A stretch of DNA of 64,000 bases from Catellatospora citrea (GTDB lineage Bacteria; Actinomycetota; Actinomycetes; Mycobacteriales; Micromonosporaceae): contig NZ_RAPR01000001.1 in assembly GCF_003610235.1 (NCBI RefSeq), forward strand, positions 1,488,001-1,552,000, written 5' to 3'. Below, piece after piece: positions 1-8,214 of the stretch. A program made the position numbers and the translations under genes. Below the pieces are notes generated by a model that did no database searches, was not told the DNA's origin, and worked only from the letters and a program-made list of their open reading frames with translations. The stretch's first letter is position 1, and each line of letters starts with the position of its first letter.

Positions 1-385
1 CCTGCTCCCGCAGCCCGTTCACCTCGTCCTGCAGGGTCTCGGCCTGCTGGTCGAGCTTGTCGGTGTCCGCGGTGCGCCGGTTGATGTCCTTGATCAGTTC
101 GGTGCGGGTGGTGGCGCGGGCCGGCGCCCGGGCGATCACCTGCAGGTAGGCCACCGCCAGCAGCACGCCGATGACCGCGCAGACGACCACGGTGAACCCG
201 CGACGCGTCCACCGCGTCGCCGACGGCAGCGGGCCGCGCTCGCGGCGGGCGCGGGCGGCATCGGTGTATCCGCCGTCGAGCGGATCCTGGAACAGGTCGG
301 TCAGCATGTCCGTCTGCCACACCCGCTGCCCCGACGGCGGCGTCGACACCGGCCGCTCCGGCTCCCGGTCGCGGCCGTCGCTCAT
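1..385 (-). CDS. DUF881 family membrane protein, C-terminus cut by window edge
   Basis: The visible 128 codons begin with MSDGRDREPERPVSTPPSGQ and have a cytoplasmic N-terminus of about 70 residues. One membrane segment follows (FTVVVCAVIGVLLAVAYLQV), then a polar coiled-coil stretch starting RTELIKDINRRTADTDKLD. This layout is typical of actinobacterial DUF881 proteins, whose function is not established. The ATG overlaps the stop of the upstream phosphatidyltransferase (ATGA, 382-385), so the two are translationally coupled. The extracellular DUF881 domain lies mostly outside the window. Confidence 0.8.
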   Translation of the reverse strand, partial: MSDGRDREPERPVSTPPSGQRVWQTDMLTDLFQDPLDGGYTDAARARRERGPLPSATRWTRRGFTVVVCAVIGVLLAVAYLQVIARAPARATTRTELIKDINRRTADTDKLDQQAETLQDEVNGLREQ

Positions 386-1074
386 GCCGCCACCTCGCGG
401 GAACGGCGCACCACGGCGGCGAACTGCACCAGGTAGAAGATGCCCGCGATCCAGTACAGGACGATGCCCCACCAGCACAGCGCCCAGCCGCTGGCGTACG
501 CGATGTCGTGCACCGCGCCCGTCGGCACCGCCCAGGCCAGCAGCAGGACCGGGAAGCCCATCAGCAGGATGAACGTGGCCGTCTTGCCGAGGTAGTGCAC
601 GGGCAGCGGGCCGTAGCCGAGCTTGCGCAGCACCGGGAAGGTGAGCATGAGCAGCACGTCGCGGGCCAGCAGCGCGACCGTGAACTGCCAGGGCACGATG
701 TCGCGCACGGTGAACGCGAGCAGCGTGGCCAGGATGTAGAGGCGGTCGGCCGCCGGGTCCAGCAGCTCGCCGACGCGGCTCACCTGGCCCAGCCGGCGGG
801 CGAGATAGCCGTCGATCCAGTCGGTGGTGCCGCCCAGGCCGAGCACGACCACGGCCCAGCCGACCTCGTCGGCGACCAGGAAGAGGTAGAGGAAGAGCGG
901 CACGCCGAGCAGGCGGGCGAAACTGATCAGGTTGGGGATGGTGAGGACGCGGTCGCGCGATTGCGCGCGAGCATCGCCCAGCGGCTGCTGAGCCACCGAG
1001 GCCTCCCCTCCGCCGCCGGCCACAAAAGCGACAGCCGGCACAGGCCGGCCGTATTCACCCGAATCTTCGGACAT
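382..1074 (-). CDS. CDP-alcohol phosphatidyltransferase
   Basis: This is an integral membrane enzyme that transfers a phosphatidyl group from a CDP-alcohol to a second alcohol in phospholipid synthesis. The family signature DG-x2-AR-x8-G-x3-D-x3-D is complete in DGYLARRLGQVSRVGELLDP plus the following AAD. About six hydrophobic segments surround it. The acceptor (glycerol-3-phosphate, inositol phosphate or other) cannot be decided. I chose the ATG at 1074 (MSEDSGEYG) over an upstream in-frame start at 1170 because the extra residues are basic and low-complexity. The gene is coupled to the DUF881 gene by ATGA. Confidence 0.85.
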   Translation of the reverse strand: MSEDSGEYGRPVPAVAFVAGGGGEASVAQQPLGDARAQSRDRVLTIPNLISFARLLGVPLFLYLFLVADEVGWAVVVLGLGGTTDWIDGYLARRLGQVSRVGELLDPAADRLYILATLLAFTVRDIVPWQFTVALLARDVLLMLTFPVLRKLGYGPLPVHYLGKTATFILLMGFPVLLLAWAVPTGAVHDIAYASGWALCWWGIVLYWIAGIFYLVQFAAVVRRSREVAA

Positions 1075-1159
1075 GATCCGCCGATTCACGACCCCCAGTT
1101 GTACCACGTTGCCGCGGGCGGCTGCCGACACGGCCGCAGGCGTCGGCGACGGTGCGAGG

Positions 1160-1192
1160 AAAGGGCGCACCCGCAGTACGGGTACGCCCTTT
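1160..1192. terminator. Intrinsic terminator hairpin
   Basis: The arms AAAGGGCG-C-ACCCG and CGGGT-A-CGCCCTTT form a 14-bp stem with one mismatch and a 5-nt loop. A T-rich tract (TTTTTGTCCCTTTTT) lies on the plus side. It sits just beyond the stop of the minus-strand SGNH hydrolase and probably ends that transcript. Confidence 0.7.
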
Positions 1193-1205
1193 TTGTCCCT
1201 TTTTA

Positions 1206-2357
1206 TCAGAGCGCGGTGCAGACCGGCACCGGGGTGCCGTTGGTGCCCTGGTAACTGGCGAGGAAGCCGGTCGCCGTGCCCGCACCGGGCGACAGCAGGC
1301 CGTTCCAGCTCACGTTGAGCGCGGTCACGGTCGAGCCGGTCTGGGTGTACTGCCCGTTCCAGCTCTGCGAGATCACCTGGCCGTTCGGGAAGGTGAACCG
1401 CACCGACCAGCCGCTGATCGGCACCGTGCCGTTGTTGGCCACCCGCAGCTCACCCTGGAAGCCGCCCGGCCACTGCCCGATGATCACGTACGTCACCGAG
1501 CAGGACTTGCCCGCGCCGCCCGTCGGAGACGGCGACGGCGGACGCGACGGGCTCGGCGACACCGACGGCGGGGCCGACGGGCTCGGCGAGGCCGAGGGGG
1601 ATGCCGAGGCCGACGGGGACGGCGGGTTCGACGGCGTCACGCCGCTGAGCGCCGCGGTCAGCGCCGGGTACCAGCGGTCCGACATCTTCTGGTCGCCGGC
1701 CGCGTTGGGGTGCACGCCGTCGTAGGTGTCGGTGGCCGTGTTGAAACCGGTCCACTGGTCGACGACGGTGATCGGCGACTGCGCGGTGGTCTTGCCCGCC
1801 GCCCAGGACGGGATGGCGTTGTTGAACGACACCACCCGCGCCGCACACTCGGTGCAGCTGGACGGGTTCATCGGAATGATCTTCGCCACCAGGATCCTCA
1901 TGGCCGGGTTGCTGGCCCGCATCTGGTCGACCAGCTTGCTGAAGGCCGTCAGGATCTGCGTGTTGGGCAGGTTGGACCACACGTCGTTGGTGCCGAAGTG
2001 CATCAGCACGACGTCGGGCAGGGTCGCCGACAGCCAGCCGACGAGCTGGTTCTGATTGGCCACGTTGGTCGCCAGGAAGCCGCCGTGGCCTTCGTTGTCG
2101 CCGTCATGGGCGACGCCGCAGCCCTGCGCCGGCAGCGTGCCGACCATGTCGATGTTGGTGTAGCCGGTGCTCTGCAGCCGGTTCCACAGCGTCGCCCGCC
2201 AGCAGCCGGGCGAGCCGGTGATCGAGTCGCCGAGCGCCATGATGCGGGTCGGAACGGCAGCCGCGCTGCCGGTGGGAGCTGCGACGACGACGGCCGTCGC
2301 GGCCACGAGTGTGCCCAGCAGCGCCATCAGCGCCGCCCTCACGGTGGGCCTGGACAT
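1206..2357 (-). CDS. Secreted SGNH/GDSL hydrolase with C-terminal CBM2
   Basis: The 383-residue precursor has a signal peptide (residues 1 to about 34, ending GSAAA). An SGNH esterase domain follows, with nucleophile motif ALGDSITG, the GTND block and catalytic DGVHPN. A Pro/Ser linker then leads to a C-terminal family-2 carbohydrate-binding module of about 100 residues. The CBM2 has bracketing cysteines and tryptophans in GQWPGGFQ, QSWNGQY and VSWNGL that fit the cellulose-binding face. It is likely an extracellular carbohydrate esterase acting on plant polysaccharide. The RBS AGGGG stands about 8 nt before the ATG. No CebR-type box was seen directly upstream. Confidence 0.9.
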   Translation of the reverse strand: MSRPTVRAALMALLGTLVAATAVVVAAPTGSAAAVPTRIMALGDSITGSPGCWRATLWNRLQSTGYTNIDMVGTLPAQGCGVAHDGDNEGHGGFLATNVANQNQLVGWLSATLPDVVLMHFGTNDVWSNLPNTQILTAFSKLVDQMRASNPAMRILVAKIIPMNPSSCTECAARVVSFNNAIPSWAAGKTTAQSPITVVDQWTGFNTATDTYDGVHPNAAGDQKMSDRWYPALTAALSGVTPSNPPSPSASASPSASPSPSAPPSVSPSPSRPPSPSPTGGAGKSCSVTYVIIGQWPGGFQGELRVANNGTVPISGWSVRFTFPNGQVISQSWNGQYTQTGSTVTALNVSWNGLLSPGAGTATGFLASYQGTNGTPVPVCTAL

Positions 2358-2525
2358 GAGCGAATCCCCTCACTGGGACGCGCGAGGACACCCGCCGCCC
2401 ACGCGGAGACCCCACGCTGGTACGAGACAGGACGTCGCTGCGGCACGGCGCAGTCGACGAGATCAGGGTGCGGCCCGGCTCCCGGGGGCCGCAGAGCCCA
2501 CCGTCGATATTAGAGGGCGCGGCGG

Positions 2526-3695
2526 CTACGGCGAAACCGAGCTGACCAGCAGCACGAACAGCAGTGCCACCGCGACGATGCCGACACAGGCCGCCACCAG
2601 CACCACCGTGTGCTGCGGCAGCCGCCGCGCGACCGGTGCCGCGGCATGCGGCCCGGCACGTTCCGGCGCGGCGGGCGCCACAGCCGGCTCGTTCAGGTAC
2701 GGCGGCAGGTACACGGTCGTGCTGAAGGTCGGCGCGGCGAGCACCGACGGCGGCTCGTACCCGGCCGGGGTCAGGTGGTCCCACAGCGCCGTGGCCTGCT
2801 CCTCCTGCTCCTGCGCCGACTGCGCCCAGGCGTCCGCCGTGGCCGGTGCCGGCCGCTGCTGCTGCGGCCCGTGGTCCGGGAGCGAGTCCGCGAGCGGTCC
2901 TGGCCGCTGCTGTGACCCGTGGTCCGGAAGCGGGGCAGCTGACCGGCGCTCGAGTCCGCCGGCGAGTTCGACCGGGGAGATCGGGGCGTCCGGGATCAGG
3001 CCGACGCCGCACCGGTGGCGCGGATCGGCGACGGCCCGGCCGGCGGCGGTGATCATCGTGTGCACCGGGTCGGCCGGGTCCAGCCCGGCGGCGTACTCGC
3101 GCGCCTCGGCCAGCAGCTCGTGCGCGTCGTTGAAGCCGCCGCAGTCGCGCCACATGGCGGCCAGGCGCAGCTGCATGCGGAGGCCGACGGGATGCGCCGC
3201 GCCGTGCGCGCGCCGGTGCTCGTCGATGACCGTGGCCAGGCGCAGCCGCGCCGTCACGCAGTGGCCCTGCGCGTGCTCGACGGTGGCCAGGTCGCCCCGC
3301 GCGGCCAGCACCCGGTCCGAATCCGGGCCGTCCAGCTCGGAGTACGCCGCGATCAGGTCGAGGTAGCGCTGCACCGCGCGGGCGTGCACGCCCACCCTGG
3401 CCAGCACCGCGGCCAGCAGCCCGAGCGCGTGCAGGGTGCGCCGGTCGCGCTCGCCGTACAGCGCCCGCGACGCCGCGAAGCCGTAGGCGGCCCAGCCCCG
3501 GGCGGCATACGGCTCGCCGAGTCCGAGCAGCACGCCGGTCTCCAGCACCACCGCCTCGGCGACGACCGCGGTGGCCTGGGCCGGGTCGGTCGGCACCGTG
3601 CCCAGGGCGGCGGACAGCAGGTCGTGCGCGGCCGACAGCGTCCCGGCCGCGATGTGCTCGCGCGCCCGTGCCACCACGTGCTCTCCGACCGGCAT
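2526..3695 (-). CDS. TPR-like protein with C-terminal membrane anchor
   Basis: This 389-residue protein is rich in Ala/Leu helical hairpins over residues 1 to about 200, resembling degenerate tetratricopeptide repeats (for example RGDLATVEHAQGHCVTARLR). A Pro/Gln-rich linker follows, then a single C-terminal transmembrane helix (VVLVAACVGIVAVALLFVLL), suggesting a tail-anchored cytoplasmic scaffold. The ATG at 3695 has a GAGGGGG Shine-Dalgarno at a workable distance, whereas an in-frame GTG at 3707 directly abuts it. Its partner and function are unknown. Confidence 0.7.
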   Translation of the reverse strand: MPVGEHVVARAREHIAAGTLSAAHDLLSAALGTVPTDPAQATAVVAEAVVLETGVLLGLGEPYAARGWAAYGFAASRALYGERDRRTLHALGLLAAVLARVGVHARAVQRYLDLIAAYSELDGPDSDRVLAARGDLATVEHAQGHCVTARLRLATVIDEHRRAHGAAHPVGLRMQLRLAAMWRDCGGFNDAHELLAEAREYAAGLDPADPVHTMITAAGRAVADPRHRCGVGLIPDAPISPVELAGGLERRSAAPLPDHGSQQRPGPLADSLPDHGPQQQRPAPATADAWAQSAQEQEEQATALWDHLTPAGYEPPSVLAAPTFSTTVYLPPYLNEPAVAPAAPERAGPHAAAPVARRLPQHTVVLVAACVGIVAVALLFVLLVSSVSP

Positions 3696-3844
3696 CGCCG
3701 CCCGCACCCCCTCGTCACCCGTCCGCGGACCGCCACCATGCCGCGCGGAGACCCCCGGGCGCCAGCCCTGGGAGGGTTACGTCACCAAACCGACCCGCCA
3801 CCGCCGACCGGCGAACGGTCGGCGGGGCGGCGGGGGCGTCCCGC

Positions 3845-4315
3845 TCAGACCACCGGCAGCGGCGAGCTGACGTCCAGGATGATCTTCCACTTGCCGCGCT
3901 CGCGGACGAAGGTGAGCGCGTTGTAGAAGTGCTGCTTGAAGCCCACCGACGGGATCGCGAGGGTGAAGTCGACCACCAGGGTCGCGCCGCGGCAGCCGTC
4001 GACGACCTTCTTCACCTCCGGGAACGTCGCCGTGAAGGCATAGGTGAACAGCCCGGTGAAGTTGGCCTGGATGGCGGCCTTGTCCTTGCGGTACGCCCCG
4101 TTGGAGCCGATCTGCACCGCCTCGTCGTGGTAGTACGACATGACCTTGGGCAGGTCCTTGGCCAGGAACACCGCGTCGAAGTCCGCCACCGCGGCGTCGA
4201 AACTCCGCTCGCAGCCGCGCGCCGTGTCACCCTTGCCCGCGCCCGCGGCGCCGGGCACCGCCAGCAGCACCGCCAGGCCCAGCGCCGCCATTGCCGCCGC
4301 ATACCACTTGCGCAC
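3845..4315 (-). CDS. Secreted SnoaL/NTF2-like (DUF4440-type) protein
   Basis: The 156-residue product starts at a GTG preceded by a strong GGAGGAAAC ribosome site. It carries a signal peptide (VRKWYAAAMAALGLAVLLAV, then PGAAGAGKG). The rest matches the NTF2-like cone fold: SFDAAVADFDAVFLAKDLPK, YYHDEAVQIGSNG, and a terminal beta strand with KWKIILDVSSPLP. Such domains bind small ligands or act as isomerases, but the substrate here is unknown. A longer upstream frame exists but would abolish the signal peptide. Confidence 0.75.
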   Translation of the reverse strand: MRKWYAAAMAALGLAVLLAVPGAAGAGKGDTARGCERSFDAAVADFDAVFLAKDLPKVMSYYHDEAVQIGSNGAYRKDKAAIQANFTGLFTYAFTATFPEVKKVVDGCRGATLVVDFTLAIPSVGFKQHFYNALTFVRERGKWKIILDVSSPLPVV

Positions 4316-4539
4316 GTTTCCTCCAGCAGTCCAGGTGAGACAGTCGCCCACATCGACCACGATCATAAGAAGGTGATCGATATACGCGCCCTGGACGATC
4401 AGCCCGACAACCCGGCACGGTCGGCGGCCACCTCGGCGCGAAATCGGGACCCGGCACGGCACACGACCGGTGTAGGCCGGGACACTGGTGCCGGGGAGCC
4501 CCGATTCCGTACGGGCCGTCACCCGGGCCTGACCCGACC

Positions 4540-4545
4540 TAGGAT
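4540..4545 (+). promoter_or_regulatory. Candidate -10 box for leaderless hydrolase mRNA
   Basis: TAGGAT ends 6 nt before the ATG at 4552, and no Shine-Dalgarno sequence is visible. No convincing -35 box was found. Confidence 0.35.
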
Positions 4546-4551
4546 CGGCGC

Positions 4552-5139
4552 ATGACCCGCCCGGCGACCCCGAATCCCTGGCCCCGCCTGACCGACCGGC
4601 ACCACGGCGACCCCGATCGGATCGCGATCATCCTGCCCGGCGGCGGCTACACGCCCGCCAGACCGCTGCTGCACCTGGCTCGCATCGTGCTCGCCCACCA
4701 CGGCTGGAGCGTGCAGGAGCTGTGGTGGCAGCCACCGGCCACCCCCGACCTCGACGAGCGCGCCGGCTGGGTCGTCGCACAGGCCGTCGCCGCCGTCGAG
4801 GCCGAGTCCGCGAAGCGGATCATGCTGGTCGGCAAGTCGCTGGGCACCCTGGCCGCGCCGGTCGCCGCCGCACGCCACCTGCCCGCGATCTGGTTCACGC
4901 CGCTGATGTTCCACGCCTCGGTGGTCGACGCGCTCGGCGCGACGCAGGCCCCGACCCAACTGTTCGGCGGTGCCGCGGACTTCTCCTGGGACCCGCGGCT
5001 GGCCGACGACCTCGGCCTGCCGTGCCTGGAACTCCCCGGTGCCGACCACTCGCTGGAGCACCCCGACGACCCGGTCCGCAGCGCGGAGAACCTGCTCCGC
5101 GTCACCCGCCGCCTGCACGAGTTCGTGGGCGGCCTGTGA
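4552..5139 (+). CDS. Alpha/beta hydrolase
   Basis: This is a compact 195-residue cytoplasmic alpha/beta hydrolase. The nucleophile elbow is GKSLG (residues about 91-95), the oxyanion region is LPGGGYTPARP, and the putative catalytic histidine is in GADHSLEHP. It is shorter than typical esterases and lacks a cap domain. It resembles the alpha/beta hydrolases of the KANL3/Tex30 type, but the substrate is unknown. The WYL regulator starts 13 nt downstream, so the two are probably cotranscribed. Confidence 0.75.
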   Translation: MTRPATPNPWPRLTDRHHGDPDRIAIILPGGGYTPARPLLHLARIVLAHHGWSVQELWWQPPATPDLDERAGWVVAQAVAAVEAESAKRIMLVGKSLGTLAAPVAAARHLPAIWFTPLMFHASVVDALGATQAPTQLFGGAADFSWDPRLADDLGLPCLELPGADHSLEHPDDPVRSAENLLRVTRRLHEFVGGL

Positions 5140-5152
5140 CCGGCTCGCGCCG

Positions 5153-6124
5153 GTGAAGGCCTCGCGGCTGGTGTCGCTCCTGCTCACCTTGCAGCAGCGG
5201 CGTTCCGCGCGGGCTGCCGAGCTGGCGCAGCTGTTCGAGGTCTCGGTCCGCACCGTGTATCGCGACGTCGCCGCGCTGCAGGCCGCCGGGGTGCCGCTGT
5301 GGACCGAACCCGGCCGCGCCGGCGGCATCCGACTGCTGGACGGTTGGCGCACCCGGCTCGACGGGCTCACCGGCGCCGAGGCCGCCGCGCTGTTCGCCGG
5401 GGCGGCCCCGGCGGCGCTCGCCGAGCTGGGGCTCGGCTCGGTGCTGCTGGCCGCGCAGGCCAAGGTGCTCGCCACGCTGCCCGAACCGCTGCGCGACCGG
5501 GCCCGCACCATCGCCCAGCGCTTCCACCTGGACGCGCCCGGCTGGTTCCATCGCGGCGAGGAGCTGCCGCACCTGATGAGCATCGCCGAGGCGGTATGGG
5601 AGCAGCGCCGCGTCACCGTGCGCTACCGGCGCGCCGACGGCTCGGTGCGCCGCGTGCTGGAGCCGTACGGGCTGGTCCTCAAGGCCGGGGTCTGGTATCT
5701 CGTGGCCCGCGTCCCCGACGCCGACGCGGTGCGCACCTACCGGCTGGTCCGGATCACCGCCGTCGAACCGGGCGGCGACCGGTTCGAGCGGCCCGCGGAC
5801 TTCGCGCTCGCACAGTGGTGGACGGCGTCGGCGGCCGCCTTCGACCGCACGCTGATCCGGGACCGGGTCCGCCTGCGGGTGAGCCCGCACGGCCTGCGCC
5901 GCCTGCCCATCGTCACCGACGCCGCCGCCCGCGACGAGGCGATCCTGCACACCGGCCCGCCCGACGAGCGCGGCTGGTGCGAGGTGGAGCTGGCCGTCGA
6001 GTCGCCCCGGGTCGCGCTGACCCAGCTGCTGCCGCTGGGCGCGGACGTCGAGATCCTGGCCCCGGAGCAGTTGCGGGCCGAGTTCGCCGCGGTCGGCGCG
6101 GCGATCGCGGCCCGCAACGCCTGA
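5153..6124 (+). CDS. HTH-WYL transcriptional regulator (YafY type)
   Basis: The 323-residue protein has an N-terminal HTH_11 domain (LTLQQRRSARAAELAQLFEV, SVRTVYRDVAALQ). A WYL domain follows, with the conserved region VRRVLEPYGLVLKAGVWYLV and a C-terminal WCX extension. WYL domains sense nucleic-acid or nucleotide ligands and convert them to changes in DNA binding. The start is the GTG 13 nt after the hydrolase stop, because the longer frame runs back into the hydrolase gene. It may control the hydrolase in cis. Confidence 0.85.
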   Translation: MKASRLVSLLLTLQQRRSARAAELAQLFEVSVRTVYRDVAALQAAGVPLWTEPGRAGGIRLLDGWRTRLDGLTGAEAAALFAGAAPAALAELGLGSVLLAAQAKVLATLPEPLRDRARTIAQRFHLDAPGWFHRGEELPHLMSIAEAVWEQRRVTVRYRRADGSVRRVLEPYGLVLKAGVWYLVARVPDADAVRTYRLVRITAVEPGGDRFERPADFALAQWWTASAAAFDRTLIRDRVRLRVSPHGLRRLPIVTDAAARDEAILHTGPPDERGWCEVELAVESPRVALTQLLPLGADVEILAPEQLRAEFAAVGAAIAARNA

Positions 6125-6130
6125 CCCGGG

Positions 6131-7045
6131 TCAGCGGTAGCCGGTCGGGTCGATCGGGCCGTTCTCGGCCGAGCCGTGCTCGGCGAAGTAGCGCCAGATG
6201 TCGGGCACCGAACCGTCCAGGTCGGTGAGGCCGTACTCGTGCGCGAGCGCGGCGCTGGACAGGGAGGTGCCCGTCCACCGGGCCCGCTCGGGGTCGGCGG
6301 CCAGCGCGGCCACGCCCCGGCCCAGGTAAGTCGGGGTCTCGGACAGGATGAAGTGCGGCGCCTTCGCCGCGCCGTCCGCCCAGTTCTGCTCGGTGACGCC
6401 GAAGTGGTCGAGCATCGCCTCCGAGCGCAGGAAACCGGGCGTGACCACGAGCGCGGTCCCGCCGTACGGCTGGAGTTCGGCGGACTGGGCCAGCGCGATG
6501 CGCGACACCGACGTCTTGGTCAGGTCGTAGAAGAAGGAGTTGCGGTACTTCCGGTTGTACTCGTCGGTGCCGTCGGTGACCTCGACGACCAGCCCGCCCG
6601 GGTGCCGGACCAGCAGCGGCAGCGCGGCATGGCTGGTGATGATGTGGGTATGCAGGCCGAGCCCGAGCATGCGCAGGCCGCCGTCGAGGGACTGCTCCCA
6701 GAGCGGCTTGCCCCACTCGGCGTAGTCGTCGCCGCCCCACACGTCGTTGACCAGGATGTCGAGCCGGCCGTGCGCGGCGTCGACCCGCGCCACCAGCGCC
6801 CGGACCTCGTCGGGCACGAGGTGGTCGACGCGCACCGCGATGCCCTCGCCACCGGCCGCGGTGACCAGGTCGGCGGTGTCCTCGATGGTCTCCGGCCGGT
6901 CCATCTCGGACCGCTGGGCGCGGGTGCTGCGACCGGTGACGTAGACGGTGGCGCCGGCCCGGCCGAGCTCGACCGCGATGGCCCGCCCGCACCCGCGGGT
7001 CGCCCCCGCCACCAGGGCGATCTTGCCGTGAAGGTTCTGCTGCAT
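6131..7045 (-). CDS. SDR family oxidoreductase
   Basis: This is a 304-residue classical short-chain dehydrogenase/reductase. The Rossmann dinucleotide motif is AGATRGCGRAIA (residues 14-25), followed by the basic TGRSTRAQ that favours NADP. The catalytic tetrad has Asn in LVNDVWGGDD and Y-x3-K in FYDLTKTSVSR. The C-terminal part is longer than in minimal SDRs. Substrate is unknown. It converges on the WYL gene and diverges from the P-loop kinase gene. Confidence 0.85.
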   Translation of the reverse strand: MQQNLHGKIALVAGATRGCGRAIAVELGRAGATVYVTGRSTRAQRSEMDRPETIEDTADLVTAAGGEGIAVRVDHLVPDEVRALVARVDAAHGRLDILVNDVWGGDDYAEWGKPLWEQSLDGGLRMLGLGLHTHIITSHAALPLLVRHPGGLVVEVTDGTDEYNRKYRNSFFYDLTKTSVSRIALAQSAELQPYGGTALVVTPGFLRSEAMLDHFGVTEQNWADGAAKAPHFILSETPTYLGRGVAALAADPERARWTGTSLSSAALAHEYGLTDLDGSVPDIWRYFAEHGSAENGPIDPTGYR

Positions 7046-7066
7046 GGGTCCATCGTCGCGGCGAAC

Positions 7067-7085
7067 CCTGACAGGTTCCGTCAGG
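7067..7085. promoter_or_regulatory. Candidate operator, CCTGAC-N7-GTCAGG
   Basis: A perfect 6-bp inverted repeat with a 7-nt spacer sits between the divergent SDR and kinase genes, 22 nt upstream of the SDR ATG. The cognate regulator is unknown. Confidence 0.4.
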
Positions 7086-7122
7086 TTTCCCGGCGATTCC
7101 GCGCCGAGGGGACACTGGTCCG

Positions 7123-7641
7123 GTGCTGATCGTCTTCTCCGGGTTGCCCGGCGCCGGCAAGACCACGCTGAGCCGGCCGGTCGCGGCCGCGCTGCGCGCG
7201 ACCTGGCTGCGCGTGGACGCCATCGAGTCGGCCCTGTGGCGGGCCGGCGTCGACCCGGCCCAGCCCACCGGCCTGGCCGCGTACGTGGTGGCCGACGCCC
7301 TCACCGACGCGCACCTGGCGCTGGGCGCGACCGTCGTGGTCGACGCGGTCAACGCGGTCGAGCAGGCCCGCGCCGGGTGGCGGGACCTCGCCGCGCGGCA
7401 CGGCACAGTGATGTACGCCATCGAGGTGATCTGCACCGATCCCGCGGAACACCGCCGTCGCGTCGAGCAGCGCCGACCCGAGCACGATCAGGCCTTCCAG
7501 CCCAGCTGGGACGACGTGCGCACGCGCGAGTTCACCCCGTGGCGCGAGCCACGGCTGCTGGTCGACACCGCCGCCCACGACACGCCCGAGCTCGTGACTC
7601 TCATATTGGGGGGCATTCGCGCGCAAGGCACGCCCGCGTGA
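7123..7641 (+). CDS. P-loop kinase (AAA_33 / zeta-like)
   Basis: The 172-residue protein has a Walker A motif GLPGAGKTT near the N-terminus and a short kinase core with VVVDAVNAV. A lid-like Arg-rich segment (HRRRVEQRRPEHDQ) follows. It is the size of small-molecule kinases of the chloramphenicol-phosphotransferase/zeta-like group. The substrate cannot be read from the sequence. Start is GTG at 7123 and no antitoxin-like gene precedes it, so a toxin role is not supported. Confidence 0.75.
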   Translation: MLIVFSGLPGAGKTTLSRPVAAALRATWLRVDAIESALWRAGVDPAQPTGLAAYVVADALTDAHLALGATVVVDAVNAVEQARAGWRDLAARHGTVMYAIEVICTDPAEHRRRVEQRRPEHDQAFQPSWDDVRTREFTPWREPRLLVDTAAHDTPELVTLILGGIRAQGTPA

Positions 7642-7643
7642 GC

Positions 7644-7649
7644 TAGCGT
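7644..7649 (+). promoter_or_regulatory. Candidate -10 box for leaderless osmC mRNA
   Basis: TAGCGT lies 7 nt before the ATG at 7657 and just after the kinase stop. There is no ribosome-binding sequence in between. Confidence 0.35.
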
Positions 7650-7656
7650 CGGGCCC

Positions 7657-8088
7657 ATGCCTATTCGCACCGCAACAGCCCGCTGGCAGGGAACGCTCAC
7701 CGAGGGGTCCGGCACCATCGCGACCGGCAAGGGTGGCCTGCAGGGCAACTATTCGTTCAAGTCCCGTTTCGAGGAGGGTGAGGGCACCAATCCCGAGGAG
7801 CTCATCGCCGCCGCGCACTCCGGCTGCTTCTCGATGGCGTTCTCCAAGCAGCTGTCGGACGCGGGCTTCCCGCCCAACGCCGTGGTGACCAACGCCAACG
7901 TCCACCTGGACAAGACCGACGCCGGCATGACGGTGACCCGGATCGACCTGGTGACCACCGGCGACGTGCCCGGCATCGACGAGGCCCAGTTCCAGAAGCT
8001 GGCCGAGGCCGCCAAGGCCGGCTGCCCGATCTCCCGCCTGCTGTCGCCCGGCGCCGAGATCACGCTCAACGCCACGCTGCAGGCCTGA
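7657..8088 (+). CDS. OsmC/Ohr family peroxiredoxin
   Basis: This 143-residue OsmC-type protein reduces organic hydroperoxides using two conserved cysteines. These are seen in AAAHSGCFSMAF (residue about 53) and AAKAGCPISRLL (about 123). The length and the N-terminal ATARWQGTL strand match the OsmC rather than the Ohr branch. It probably acts as a cytoplasmic dimer in oxidative or osmotic stress. Confidence 0.92.
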   Translation: MPIRTATARWQGTLTEGSGTIATGKGGLQGNYSFKSRFEEGEGTNPEELIAAAHSGCFSMAFSKQLSDAGFPPNAVVTNANVHLDKTDAGMTVTRIDLVTTGDVPGIDEAQFQKLAEAAKAGCPISRLLSPGAEITLNATLQA

Positions 8089-8214
8089 CCTGCTCCCGGC
8101 GCGGACGCTGACCAGCGCTCACGCCGGGTCGACACACCGGTTCTGCTACCGGGTCGGGGTCCGCGGCCAGTCCGCCGATCCCGACCCGGACCATGCCGTC
8201 CTCGGCCACGGCGG

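Noticed and set aside
1152..2513. 453-codon plus-strand frame opposite the SGNH hydrolase
   Set aside because: It is Arg/His/Gly-rich, without domains, and mirrors the high third-position GC of the real minus-strand gene.
7123..7641. Zeta-toxin call for the P-loop kinase
   Set aside because: No epsilon-like antitoxin is adjacent, and the motif set fits several small-molecule kinases equally well.
8089..8214. Possible short coding remnant between osmC and the methyltransferase
   Set aside because: One frame gives a plausible-looking peptide, but it is a continuation of an antisense shadow frame, with no start or ribosome site.
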